Below are positions 27,563 to 37,127 of a stretch of 64,000 nucleotides of DNA, piece after piece; the stretch's first letter is position 1, and every line of letters starts with the position of its first letter. Location: NCBI GenBank assembly GCA_025517485.1, contig JAOPKB010000015.1:1-64000 (forward strand), given 5' to 3'. Below the pieces are notes generated by a model. It saw only the letters and a list, made by a program, of their open reading frames with translations. It did not search any database and was not told the DNA's origin. The DNA is from Natronoglomus mannanivorans (GTDB taxonomy: Archaea > Halobacteriota > Halobacteria > Halobacteriales > Natrialbaceae). The translations under genes were made by a program, and so were the position numbers.

Positions 27563-28027
27563 TTATCCGTGAACGGGTGCCTCCCAGTCGAGCGGGATCT
27601 CGTCAGTGTCGTACGGAAGCCGTTCCTCGTCGGGGTCGTCGTAGTCGTAGAGGTTCGTCGGATAATTGAGGAGGATCGCCGGCTCGTCGCCGATCGCCTT
27701 GAACCCGTGCCAACAGTCGCCCGGAATGCGGATCACCTGCTGGTTGTGCTCGCCGATAACGAACGTATTCAGTTCGTCTTGTGTAGGCGAGTCCTCGCGG
27801 TCGTCGTAGACGCCGACCTTGATGCGGCCTTTCGGACAGACGAAGTGGTCAATCTGCCCGCGGTTGTGTTTGTGCCAGGCGCGGACGACGCCCGGATAGG
27901 TGAGCGAGTAGTAGCTCATGGCGGGCTCCGGGTCGTACTCGTCCCAGTCCTCGCGAAAGACTTCGACTAGATGACCGCGCTCGTCGGCGTTAACCTGGAG
28001 ATCGCGGCATTCGACGTCGTGGATCAT
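27563..28027 (-). CDS. rmlC: dTDP-4-dehydrorhamnose 3,5-epimerase-like protein
   Basis: The 154-residue cupin has DERGHLVEVFR, SLTYPGVVRAWHKH (the catalytic His of RmlC is in the RGxHxH-like region) and IPGDCWHGFKAIGD. It is shorter than bacterial RmlC and of the archaeal type. First gene of the rmlC-rmlA operon; a TTTTTATTAT TATA-like stretch lies about 33 bp upstream of the ATG. Confidence 0.85.
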   Translation of the reverse strand: MIHDVECRDLQVNADERGHLVEVFREDWDEYDPEPAMSYYSLTYPGVVRAWHKHNRGQIDHFVCPKGRIKVGVYDDREDSPTQDELNTFVIGEHNQQVIRIPGDCWHGFKAIGDEPAILLNYPTNLYDYDDPDEERLPYDTDEIPLDWEAPVHG

Positions 28028-28286
28028 AGAGAGTGCGTACTGGACAGTGGTCGTCAGTAGATCATAATAAAAATTGTCATGCAGCCGGTGGGTAAGGCAC
28101 AGGGCCGTTTCCAGATAGACCGGAGATTCGAAACGGAAAGACTATTTTGGAGGGTTACAAGAATCTCTCTGAGAGACTGATGTATTTCCGTCGAAACGAT
28201 AGTCGATTGAGTACGCCATATTTTGCTAGACTGGATGGGACAGCATTCGCTGAACGAAACAATCTCACTCGAGGGATGATAGACGA

Positions 28287-30098
28287 ATGAGTGACGACTA
28301 CACGTACCGGGAGAAAGCCGCCGCGATTCGTCGCGTGGCTGCGTTTCGCCCCGCGTTTACTGTCGGTGTAATTGTTCTCAGTGTCGTTGCTGCGGGGCTC
28401 GAAGCCGTGGGACTGAGCTTTATTTTGCCAATCCTCGAACTTGCCCAGGGTGAGATTGAACCCGACGAAGCAAGCGGGGTCCTTGGGATGTTCGCTACGG
28501 TATATCAGACTCTGGGCGTGCCGTTTACGCTGGGGTATCTCGTGACGGGCGTCGCTGCAGTGATGACGCTGCGGTTCACGTCCAGTTTCCTCGTGGCGTG
28601 GTTGCGATCAGCACTGAGCAAGCTCTATACCAAAGAAATACGCAGGGATGCATACGACAAAGCCCTCGACGCGAGAACTTCGTACTTCGATCAGGAAGGA
28701 TCGGATGAGATTCTGAACGCTATTATCACTGAGTCGAAGTACTCTGGTAGTGTGATCAAACATCTTGTCCGGCTTGTTGAACAGGGACTACTTGCAGCGA
28801 TGTACTTCGCGATCGCGCTTTATCTTGCCCCATGGCTAACACTGGCCACTGCAATTGTCCTCGGCAGTGTTGTAGTCCTGTTCAAATTCGGTCTCGAGGA
28901 TGGGTCAGCCGTCGGTGATCGTGTTGCGGAGGCCAATAAGGAGGTACAGACATCGGCCCAGGCCGGAACCCAGGGTATCAGAGATGTCAAGGCTTTTGGG
29001 ATGAAAAGTGAACTGTTCGACCGGTTTTATGACGCGGTCGACGTTTATACACGCTCTTCGATCAAACTCTCCCGCAACAAGGCGATCATCAAGAATTTCT
29101 ACCAACTCATAATCGCGATTACGGTGTTCGTTCTGATCTACGTTGCTATCGTATTCACTTCCCTGTCTCTTGGTGCTCTAGGGGTCTTCCTCTTCGCTAT
29201 CTTCAAGCTCGGTCCGAAGGTGAGCACACTCTCGAATATCGTCTACAGCCTTGACAGCTATATGCCACACTTGATTCGCACTCAGCGGTTCCTCGACGAA
29301 ATGGACGACTACGGTGAGCCGGAACCCGTTCGGGATGAGGCCCCGACAGGCATCGAACGCGTCGAGTTCGACGATGTGCGCTTCTCCTACGAGACTAGTG
29401 ACGAGAAAGTCCTCCGAGGAGTGTCGTTCGGCGTCGAACGAGGGGAGTTCGTCGCGTTCGTGGGCCAGTCCGGCGCTGGCAAATCGACGATCATCTCGCT
29501 GTTCGCGCGGATGTACGAACCCGATGAGGGTGAGATCCGAGCAGATGGAACGCCTGTCGACGAGTTCCCGATACAGGAATGGCGCGAACGGGTTTCGATC
29601 GTTCGGCAAAACCCATTCATCTTCAACGAGACCCTTCGATACAATCTCACGATCGGAAACCGTGACGCGACACAGGAAGAGATTGAGGAGATCTGTGAGA
29701 TTGCACAGGTGACGGAGTTCCTCGACGACCTGCCGGATGGCTTAGAAACTGAACTCGGTGATGACGGGGTTCGACTGTCAGGTGGGCAGCAACAACGGAT
29801 CGCTATCGCTCGGGCACTGTTGAAAGATGCTGATTTCTTGCTCCTTGATGAGGCGACCAGTGACCTGGACACCGGGTTAGAGGAGAAAGTCCAGGCTGCG
29901 ATCGAAGAAATGGACCGGGATTACGGAATGGTGGTCGTCGCACACCGGCTCTCGACGGTGACGAACGCAGACCGGATTTATGCGATGGATAACGGGAAGA
30001 TTACCGAGTGCGGTAACCACGGATCATTGCTTGCTGAAGAGGGGCAGTACGCGAGCCTGTACAATAAACAAATAGTAAGCAGTACACATTCAGATTGA
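28287..30098 (+). CDS. ABC exporter (MsbA/PglK-like flippase)
   Basis: The 603-residue half-transporter has about six membrane helices in residues 20-310, then an ATPase domain with Walker A GQSGAGKST, Q-loop VRQNPF, signature LSGGQQQR, Walker B FLLLDEATSDLD and switch His in VVAHRLST. Fused membrane and ATPase domains of this type flip lipid-linked oligosaccharides (PglK) or lipids. Standing in the sugar cluster it is the most likely glycan flippase, though a different lipid is possible. Confidence 0.88.
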   Translation: MSDDYTYREKAAAIRRVAAFRPAFTVGVIVLSVVAAGLEAVGLSFILPILELAQGEIEPDEASGVLGMFATVYQTLGVPFTLGYLVTGVAAVMTLRFTSSFLVAWLRSALSKLYTKEIRRDAYDKALDARTSYFDQEGSDEILNAIITESKYSGSVIKHLVRLVEQGLLAAMYFAIALYLAPWLTLATAIVLGSVVVLFKFGLEDGSAVGDRVAEANKEVQTSAQAGTQGIRDVKAFGMKSELFDRFYDAVDVYTRSSIKLSRNKAIIKNFYQLIIAITVFVLIYVAIVFTSLSLGALGVFLFAIFKLGPKVSTLSNIVYSLDSYMPHLIRTQRFLDEMDDYGEPEPVRDEAPTGIERVEFDDVRFSYETSDEKVLRGVSFGVERGEFVAFVGQSGAGKSTIISLFARMYEPDEGEIRADGTPVDEFPIQEWRERVSIVRQNPFIFNETLRYNLTIGNRDATQEEIEEICEIAQVTEFLDDLPDGLETELGDDGVRLSGGQQQRIAIARALLKDADFLLLDEATSDLDTGLEEKVQAAIEEMDRDYGMVVVAHRLSTVTNADRIYAMDNGKITECGNHGSLLAEEGQYASLYNKQIVSSTHSD

Positions 30099-30373
30099 TA
30101 TCCACGAGGAGTATCTGAAATGTAGGTATCGTAAGCTCCCTGATAATAGTTCTAAACCCTACATATCCGAGTTTTAGTGCTACGTCGAATATTCCTATAT
30201 TATATTTGATCGTAGGAATATGTTGAGAGTTCCGAATCGGAAGATGGCGTTAGCATCAGTCGATCACATCGACAGCCGCACTATCTCGTCCAGTAGGCGC
30301 TGAATCTGCTTGAACTGTGCTCAGCCCGTCTCGAAGAGATGGTGGCAGTGAGTTTCGGCACTGGACAGTCGCT
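30099..30373. other. intergenic, no gene
   Basis: AT-rich after the ABC gene; a palindromic ATTCCTATATTATATTTGAT region may hold a terminator. No coding frame is supported. Confidence 0.35.
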
Positions 30374-30396
30374 GTCGGCGGCGGATTGCCGCCGAC
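30374..30396. repeat. ISH3 3'-end hairpin, copy 1
   Basis: GTCGGCGGC and GCCGCCGAC pair around GGATT. The same hairpin follows the second ISH3 gene at 50313-50335 with loop TGATC and shared flanks (GTGAGTGGC on one side), so it marks the 3' end of the element. Confidence 0.65.
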
Positions 30397-30441
30397 GCGA
30401 CAGTGTCGCCACTCACGACCGCTGCCCCAATTCAGGGACAG

Positions 30442-31587
30442 CTACCGGAAGAACCGATCGTCGAGTGGTTGATTCGCTGGGACAGCTCTGCGTACACCGA
30501 GAGCTGTCCAGGCAGCACGAACCACCATCTCACAGAACTCCGTGAACGACTACTCCCAGAGGCGGCGCCCCCCACGGCGGGGCGCCGCCACGTACATCCA
30601 GTGGAGATAGCGCCAGACGTTCTGCAACAACAGACTCACGACGAACAGCAACAACCGAAGCCCGGCGTCCCGAGAACTGGTGAGAGCGAGGCTCTGGTTG
30701 GCTAACCGGTAGCTTGATTCGATGCCGAAGCGCTTGCTATAGTGTTTTCGTGCATCTCGTGGTGTGTCGATGAATGGCGCGTCAGCGGCGTAGCCGTGAC
30801 GCGCCACCCCATGTTCGTCGTATCGTCCTCGTTGGTAGACACAGTCGATGAACACAGGGAACGTTACCCGCCCAGCGAGTTCGTGTTCGATCACGCGACT
30901 CCAGCCGCTGCTGAGTTCGTCTTGAATCGTCTCGCCCCACTTGACGATCGGCATGACGTAGGCGTAGTTGTGCGCGTACAGCAGTTCGAGGCAAGTGCTG
31001 TTGTAGAATCCGCGATCGAGGTAGACGGCCTTGACGCGCAGGTCAAGGCCGTCAAGGAGTTCGAGGAACTCACCGAGGGCATCGCTGGTGGTTTCCCCAG
31101 CGACCAGCTGGCGAACCGCCAGCGTGTATCGCTTGTTGCGCACCCGCGCATACAGCGTGACGTAAGCATGGAACGCAGTGGTACCTCGTTTCGCCTGGGA
31201 GAAGTACAACGTCTCTGTCTCGTCCTCCTCACCGTAGTAGGGATCGAGGTGGAGGTCGGCGACGACCTCCACCGGTCGATCCGGAAGCGTCTCAAGGACA
31301 TCTCGTTGAAGGAGCGTGTTCCCGACCGCCTCAACGGTATCAAGGTCGAGCTGATTGGTAAGATGTCCACGGACGGTATTGGCGTGGGGCGAGTCGTCGG
31401 TCGTCTCGCAGACGTGATTGATCGAGGTCCCGCCGGCACTGGCGCCGGCGAGGACCTCGTACAGCTTCTCCGTCGTGACCACTACGTTTTCTCCAAGCTC
31501 AATCGGAAGGTCGTCTCCGAGGCTGTTGACGACAAAATTAAGCAGGTGCTCTTCTTTTAGCTCGTTGTCTGCTGGGGTTGATTTCAC
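30442..31587 (-). pseudogene. ISH3-family transposase with premature stop
   Basis: The minus strand reads MKSTPADNELKEEHLLNFVV, ADLHLDPYYG, YLDRGFYNSTCLELL and HYSKRFGIESSYRL, the ISH3 (IS4-like DDE) transposase. A TAG at 30550-30552 stops it after RRLWE, but the frame continues SFTEFCEMVVRAAWTALGVR to 30442, the family C-terminus, so a tryptophan codon seems to have become TAG. The missing tail is about 35 residues and DDE residues remain, so residual activity cannot be excluded. Confidence 0.82.
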
Positions 31588-31752
31588 ACCTTCTCCAAGC
31601 AGACACCCATCCTAATCCGATGTGATCGACTGAGCATAGGGGAAATACCGCAAGATGACGACGACCCATGTGAAGGGTACAAGATGCTAATATAGGGCAC
31701 GAGAAGATCGAAAAGTTATTATTGGTCTGATATAGTGGGTAGATGATAGATA

Positions 31753-32862
31753 ATGATATCTGGAAAGAATATCCTTCTCACGGGTGGTGCTGGATCAGTC
31801 GGCCGGGCACTTGTTCCCAAGATCCTCGAGCAAGATCCGGCAGTGCTCCGGGTACTCGATAACAACGAGCCTGGACTCGCGAAAGTGCGATCCTCTATCG
31901 ACGACGATCGTTGTCGGTATCTTGCAGGTGACGTCCGTGACAAGGACCGGTTGGCGCGAGCGATGGAAGATATCGATATCGTCATTCACACGGCTGCGAT
32001 GAAACACGTCGATGTCTGTGAGTACAATCCGTTCGAGGCCGTGAAAACGAACGCCCTCGGCTTGCAGAACGTCGTCGACACGGCGATCGACACGAACGTT
32101 CAGCGCGTCGTGTTCACGAGTAGCGACAAGGCCGTGAACCCGGCAAACACGATGGGGACGACGAAACTTCTCGGAGAGAAGCTCATTACAGCAGGAAACA
32201 ACCACCGTGGAGATCGTGATCTTCGGTTTGCGTCCGTACGGTTCGGTAATATTATCAATTCATCGCAGTCGGTCATTCCGATCTTCACCGAGCAAATTCG
32301 GCAAGGCGGGCCTGTGACGCTTACTGACGAACGGATGACGCGGTTCTTCCTCACCTACGACGACGTCTTCGATCTGGTGTCACAGGCGGTGACGAAGATG
32401 CAGGGGGGAGAGGTGTTCGTCTACAAGATGCCCGCGATCAGGATCGAAGACCTTGCAGAGGCGATGATCGAGACGTTCGCACCGGAATTCGGTTACGACC
32501 CGTCGGAAATTGATGTCGACGTGATCGGCCCGCGGCCTGGGGAAACGTTCCACGAAGAGATTATGACCGAACGAGAGGCACGTCGTGCTTACGAAAACGA
32601 CTCCATGTACGCGATCCAACCAGAGATGGATCAGTTCCAGGCAGATCAGAACGCGGCCGGGTTCACGGAGTCATCCGATATCGTGCTCTCGTCCGAAAAT
32701 GCTGCCAAGCTATCGAAGGCCGAAATCGTGGCATTGCTGAACGAAAACGGTGCACTGGCAACGACGAGTGGACCGAAGCACGACGTCAAAAGCGAGTCCG
32801 GAACAGAGTCGGAAGAAAAAAGTGTTAGCTTTGACGAAGAAGCTATAATAGATCAACAATGA
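31753..32862 (+). CDS. nucleotide-sugar 4,6-dehydratase (PseB/CapD-like)
   Basis: The 369-residue short-chain dehydrogenase has LLTGGAGSVGRALV, HTAAMKHVDVCEYNP and TDERMTRFFLTYDDV, hallmarks of PseB/FlaA1/CapD UDP-GlcNAc dehydratases, where Met replaces the catalytic Tyr (MKHV). It would start nonulosonic-acid synthesis from UDP-GlcNAc, supplied by GlmU. The last ~70 residues are acidic and unlike the family. Its stop overlaps the next start (ATGA). Confidence 0.85.
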   Translation: MISGKNILLTGGAGSVGRALVPKILEQDPAVLRVLDNNEPGLAKVRSSIDDDRCRYLAGDVRDKDRLARAMEDIDIVIHTAAMKHVDVCEYNPFEAVKTNALGLQNVVDTAIDTNVQRVVFTSSDKAVNPANTMGTTKLLGEKLITAGNNHRGDRDLRFASVRFGNIINSSQSVIPIFTEQIRQGGPVTLTDERMTRFFLTYDDVFDLVSQAVTKMQGGEVFVYKMPAIRIEDLAEAMIETFAPEFGYDPSEIDVDVIGPRPGETFHEEIMTEREARRAYENDSMYAIQPEMDQFQADQNAAGFTESSDIVLSSENAAKLSKAEIVALLNENGALATTSGPKHDVKSESGTESEEKSVSFDEEAIIDQQ

Positions 32863-33875
32863 GTAAGACAGTCGTCGTTACCGGAGCAGCAGGGTTCATT
32901 GGTCGCTGGGTCGTTCGTGAACTGCTCGAGCGTGGCCATACCGTTCGGGGACTAGACGATCTCTCGAACGGGTCACGTCGGAACATCGCCGCGTTCGAGG
33001 ATTCGGACCGATTTGACCTTGTCGAAGGGGACGTGTGTGATATGGAGGCCGTCGCGAGTCGGTTCGACGACGACGTCGATGCCTGTATTCACTTAGCTGC
33101 GGAGATCGACGTTCAGGAGAGTCTCGACGACCCACAATCCCACTTTGAGTCGAACGTCGTCGGGACGCAGAACGTACTCGAGTCCTGTCGTCGAACGGAG
33201 ACCCGGCTCGGACTGGTTGGCACGTGTATGGTGTACGATATGGTCGATTCCGAGGACGGAATTGACGAGAACCATCCCGTGAAGCCGGCCTCGCCATACG
33301 CCGGATCGAAGCTCGCAGCGGAGAACCTCGCCGAGAGCTACTATCACGGTTACGATCTGCCGGTGACGATCCTCCGTCCGTTCAACACCTATGGACCGTT
33401 CCAGAAGACGGGCATGGCTGGCGGCGTCGTCTCGATCTTCACGAACCGTGATCTCGAGGACGAACCGCTGAAGATTTTCGGCGACGGCACACAGACGCGT
33501 GATCTCCTGTACGCGACCGACTGTGCCCGATTTATCGTCGAGGGAACGTTCTCGGAGGAGACCGTTGGCGAGGTGCTGAACGCCGGCACTGGATCGGACA
33601 TCTCGATCAACGAGCTTGCGGAAACGATCGCGACGGAAGGAACCGAGATCACACACGTTGAACATCACCATCCCCAGAGCGAGGTGCAGAAACTCCTCTG
33701 TGATCCGTCGAAAGCCGAAGCAATGCTGGAGTGGGAGCCACAAGTGTCCCTCGAAGAGGGCATCAATCGGTTACGAGCGTGGCTGCGTGACGGCGAATCG
33801 AACCAAGATCTCGAGGTGACCTACGACGAGAAAATTAGTACCACTCCTCGTGAAGAAACCCCGGACCTCGAGTAA
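32859..33875 (+). CDS. NAD-dependent sugar epimerase/dehydratase
   Basis: The 338-residue protein starts MSKTVVVTGAAGFIGRWVVR and has HLAAEIDVQESLDDP and YAGSKLAAE (YxxxK). It has the layout of LegB-type or GDP/UDP-sugar epimerases. It lies between the dehydratase and the aminotransferase with overlapping or 2-base gaps, so it acts in the same pathway, possibly on C4/C5 stereochemistry. Exact reaction not assignable. Confidence 0.8.
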   Translation: MSKTVVVTGAAGFIGRWVVRELLERGHTVRGLDDLSNGSRRNIAAFEDSDRFDLVEGDVCDMEAVASRFDDDVDACIHLAAEIDVQESLDDPQSHFESNVVGTQNVLESCRRTETRLGLVGTCMVYDMVDSEDGIDENHPVKPASPYAGSKLAAENLAESYYHGYDLPVTILRPFNTYGPFQKTGMAGGVVSIFTNRDLEDEPLKIFGDGTQTRDLLYATDCARFIVEGTFSEETVGEVLNAGTGSDISINELAETIATEGTEITHVEHHHPQSEVQKLLCDPSKAEAMLEWEPQVSLEEGINRLRAWLRDGESNQDLEVTYDEKISTTPREETPDLE

Positions 33876-33877
33876 CG

Positions 33878-35071
33878 ATGACCGATCGAATCCCTGTATT
33901 GTACGGCGGTAAACCGATTCGGGACGAAGTCCTCGGTTACGGGAGCCAGAGTATCACCGACCACGAACGACAGGCGGTTATCGAGGCGCTCGAGGGCGAC
34001 TACATCACACGCGGTCCGACAGTCGAGGAGTTCGAAGAGCGCGTGGCGGAGCTGGTCGGTGTCGAGCACGCGATCGCGACGACCTCGGGAACGACGGCGT
34101 TGCACCTGGCTGGGGACGCGGCTGGGTTCGGTCCCAGTGACGAAGTGATCACGACGCCGTTGACGTTCGCCTCGACGGCCCACGCGGCGACGTACAACGA
34201 TGCGACGCCGGTGTTCGCAGACATCGATCCCCATCGGCGGACGCTCGATCCGGACGCAGTCCGGGAGCAGGTGACCGACGACACCGTCGGGCTCGTGCCA
34301 ATGCACTACGCTGGACACCCGGCCGACATCGAGGAGTTACTCGAGGTCGCCGACGAACATGACCTGACGGTGATCTGGGACGCCTGTCACGCCTTCGGTG
34401 GGTCGTGGCGTGGTGAAGCGATCGGTGCTCAGCGGGACATGGCCGTGTTCAGTTTCCACCCAGTGAAGAACGTGACGACAGGAGAGGGTGGCATGGTCGT
34501 CACCGACGACGACGAACTGGCAGAGAGATGTCGTCGGCTTCGGTCGTTCGATATGGAGTACAGTCCCGACGGTCACGACGACGAACCCTGGTTCCAGGTG
34601 ACCGAGGGTGTCGGCTACAACTACAACGTCACCGACCTGCAGGCAGCGCTCGGCCTGGCACAGCTGGACCGACTCGAGGACTTCAAACAGCGACGCGACG
34701 AGATTATCGCACAGTACGACGAGGCGCTGGCTGGGATCGACGGGATTCGGACGCCGCCAGAGCCACTCGAGTCGGATCCGATGTATCATCTCTACGCGAT
34801 CGAAGTGTGTGAGGCGTTCGGGTGTGATCGCAAAGAGTTCGTGAACGCGATGCACGCCGAGAACATCGGCGTGCAGGTGCACTACGTGCCGTTACACTAT
34901 CACCCACACTTTCAGGAGGAGTTCGGATACGAACCTGGTCAATTCCCCGAGACAGATCGAGTGTACGACGGGCTAGTGAGTCTTCCGCTACACGCCGAAA
35001 TGACCGAGGAGGACGTTAGTGATGTTATCGATTCGGTGAACAACCTCGGGATATATCACTCTCAACGATGA
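33878..35071 (+). CDS. DegT/DnrJ/EryC1/StrS aminotransferase (PseC/LegC-like)
   Basis: The 397-residue PLP enzyme has GPTVEEFEERVAEL, TSGTTALHLAG, WDACHAFGGSW and the Schiff-base lysine in FHPVKNVTTGEGG. Its role would be to aminate the 4-keto sugar from the dehydratase. Only two bases separate it from the epimerase gene. No N-acetyltransferase (PseH/LegH) gene follows. Confidence 0.88.
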   Translation: MTDRIPVLYGGKPIRDEVLGYGSQSITDHERQAVIEALEGDYITRGPTVEEFEERVAELVGVEHAIATTSGTTALHLAGDAAGFGPSDEVITTPLTFASTAHAATYNDATPVFADIDPHRRTLDPDAVREQVTDDTVGLVPMHYAGHPADIEELLEVADEHDLTVIWDACHAFGGSWRGEAIGAQRDMAVFSFHPVKNVTTGEGGMVVTDDDELAERCRRLRSFDMEYSPDGHDDEPWFQVTEGVGYNYNVTDLQAALGLAQLDRLEDFKQRRDEIIAQYDEALAGIDGIRTPPEPLESDPMYHLYAIEVCEAFGCDRKEFVNAMHAENIGVQVHYVPLHYHPHFQEEFGYEPGQFPETDRVYDGLVSLPLHAEMTEEDVSDVIDSVNNLGIYHSQR

Positions 35072-35514
35072 GGGAGTGGTAGTCGTTCTAAAGATTTCCG
35101 TTGGAATCATCGAAAGCAATCAGAGTTTCACACCACTGATTTTACGCGTCTAAACATGGGTGTGAATATAGTATAAGAAGCGGAGAAGTTAATCAAGTAT
35201 ATCCTGCAGGTCGGGATGATTCCGTATTTCCTCTCCGTGTTCCTCAGAGAGACCGTTATTATAAACGTCTGCTCGGAGATTTTGCCATTGTTTGTGACGG
35301 GCAATCACAATTACTGGGATTTTGTCCACATCCAGTATTTTAGCTAATGATAGTCTGTGGTGTCCACTCCGATTATTGAAGATTATCTCTCTATCCCGCC
35401 CTATATTTACACTTACCTCGTGGAATATATTCTTGTTCCTATGGTCATTTGGGGCCTTTTTCTGGGTTAGATAACCGTTCTCATCTATGCTCTGATACAG
35501 ACTTCGAATATATC

Positions 35515-36452
35515 GGCTCTGGTGAATCGCCAGACTACGTCGACTTGATCCGTCAGAACTAGGGAGTTGAAGCGGGAAACGGCGGATGGTTCATGTCCAA
35601 AATTTCCCGCTTCACTGGGAAGGTAGTGACATTGGCTAAAAGTGCTGTTGGTGGCCGAGGCGAATCCGCCGCCCCGCAGGGTGGCGGCGGATTCGCCGAC
35701 TACGCGGTCGTTTCGCTGCATTGTCTGCGGATTTACTTGGAAAAATCCTACCGCGAAGCGCTCGATCTCCTGAGCGAGATGCCACAAATACTGGCGGAGA
35801 TCGGCCTTGAGAAGGCCGATCTCCCTGATCACTCAACGTTAGTGAAGGCGTTTGATAGGATCAAGATGACGGTCTGGCGAGTGGTGCTGCGCCGACAGGC
35901 GCAGCTCCACGAGCTATCTGGTCACGCGGCGATGGACGCGACGTTTTTCGACCGCGAAAACGCCAGCAAACACTACTGCCGACGGACGAATTACCGCGTG
36001 CAGACGCTCAAAACAACCGCTCTCGTCGATACAGCGTCACAAGCTGTCCTCGACGTTCACTGTACGACCGAGAAACGGCACGATACCCAGCTCGGCTGGC
36101 AACTCGCCCGTCGCAACGCGGGCGAGTTGCACAGCCTCGCCGCTGACAAAGGCTATGATTGGCAGCAATTACGCGATAAGTTGAGGGAAAAAGGCGTTAG
36201 ACCACTAATCAAGCATCGTGAGTTCCGTTCCATCGATCCGCGCGTTATGCGCGTGATCGATGGAACTCTCTATAGCCAGAGAGCCCTGTCTGAGACCGTC
36301 TTCTCGGTGATCAAGCGCACGCTCGGCGACGCTGTGCGTGCGCGAAGCTGGTATCGAGAATTCCGTGAAGTCGTTCTGATGTGTGCCGTCTACAACATCA
36401 TGCGTGCTGTGAGCTAGGCAAATCCAACACTGTATGGCGATTCACCACGGCC
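35515..36452 (+). mobile_element. intact IS5 (ISH1-group) element
   Basis: Ends GGCTCTGGTGAATCGCCA and (reverse complement) GGCCGTGGTGAATCGCCA flank a whole transposase. Both sides carry AATATATC (35507-35514 and 36453-36460), an 8-bp duplication as known for the ISH1 group. Length 938 bp. It lies inside the ParB-like-fold gene and is the youngest-looking insertion here. Confidence 0.88.
35593..36417 (+). CDS. IS5-family (ISH1-group) transposase
   Basis: The 274-residue transposase starts MSKISRFTGKVVTLAKSAVG, has MDATFFDRENAS (first D), LAADKGYDW (second D) and SETVFSVIKRTLG (E), so the DDE triad looks complete. It is the full-length parent of the broken copy at 14097-15031. A long GGCGGATTC inverted repeat near 35665-35695 lies inside the 5' part. 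Confidence 0.88.
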   Translation: MSKISRFTGKVVTLAKSAVGGRGESAAPQGGGGFADYAVVSLHCLRIYLEKSYREALDLLSEMPQILAEIGLEKADLPDHSTLVKAFDRIKMTVWRVVLRRQAQLHELSGHAAMDATFFDRENASKHYCRRTNYRVQTLKTTALVDTASQAVLDVHCTTEKRHDTQLGWQLARRNAGELHSLAADKGYDWQQLRDKLREKGVRPLIKHREFRSIDPRVMRVIDGTLYSQRALSETVFSVIKRTLGDAVRARSWYREFREVVLMCAVYNIMRAVS

Positions 36453-37127
36453 AATATATCTAAAACGTTCATTTAGAAACTCGTCTTTTGTCTCATAGCC
36501 GTATGTACTTCCTGTGATGTCGATGATTTCGAAACGCTTTTTCACAAACTCTGTCTCTTCCCAGTCCTTTCCATTGACAAAAACCTCTCTCAAAGATTGA
36601 TATAGGTTGTTTTCACCCCATGGAATTTTGTATTTGTCCCAATCACCACCTACGATACGGCCAATATTCTTTCTTCGTCGAAACGCACCCTTATTCAAAG
36701 CCGAGTCATCGTATAAATACTCTATTTCCTCAGGTATTGTTTGTTTTCTCCTCCAATCAGTCCTATCACTTGCTAATAAACGGTATTTAATGTTTTTTGG
36801 GTCAATATAAATCAGATTAAAAGGATTTGGATAACTCCCCTTCCATCTTAATCGGTAGTAATACTTTCTCTGTAGCAAGTAGTATTGTCTTTGCAGTGAA
36901 GATGACATTCGCTGGAATCTCTGAGATAAAAAAAAACGATTGGACTTCTTCGAAAGTTCCAAAGGTCCCTCCTCCCGAAGTATCTCAAGGGCCCGTTTGG
37001 CATAGTAAGTGGACATATATAATACCTAATTAAGTTTGAAACTGTGGTCCAATAAGTTATATTATTCGACTTACTTTAGGCTGCCCAAATAGGTGCGTTT
37101 ATTTCGGTTCCGTATCGGGATAGAGAC

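Larger units (their letters stand above)
35189..37016 (-). pseudogene. ParB-like-fold protein of glycan loci, interrupted by an IS5 element
   Basis: Removing 35515-36452 plus one copy of the AATATATC duplication joins FLNERFRYI to RSLYQSIDENGYL in frame, giving a 293-residue protein starting MSTYYAKRALEILREEG. Near residue 235 it has NNRSGHHRLSLAKILDVDKI, the G-HRL helix-turn of ParB/sulfiredoxin-like domains. The intact protein at 55224-56099 (291 residues) has the same plan. Only the insertion breaks this gene. Function unknown; it is linked with sugar genes in both places. Confidence 0.8.

Noticed and set aside
26646-27572. 308-codon plus-strand frame over rmlA
   Set aside because: Antisense to a clear RmlA; composition is that of a complement of acidic codons with no family motif.
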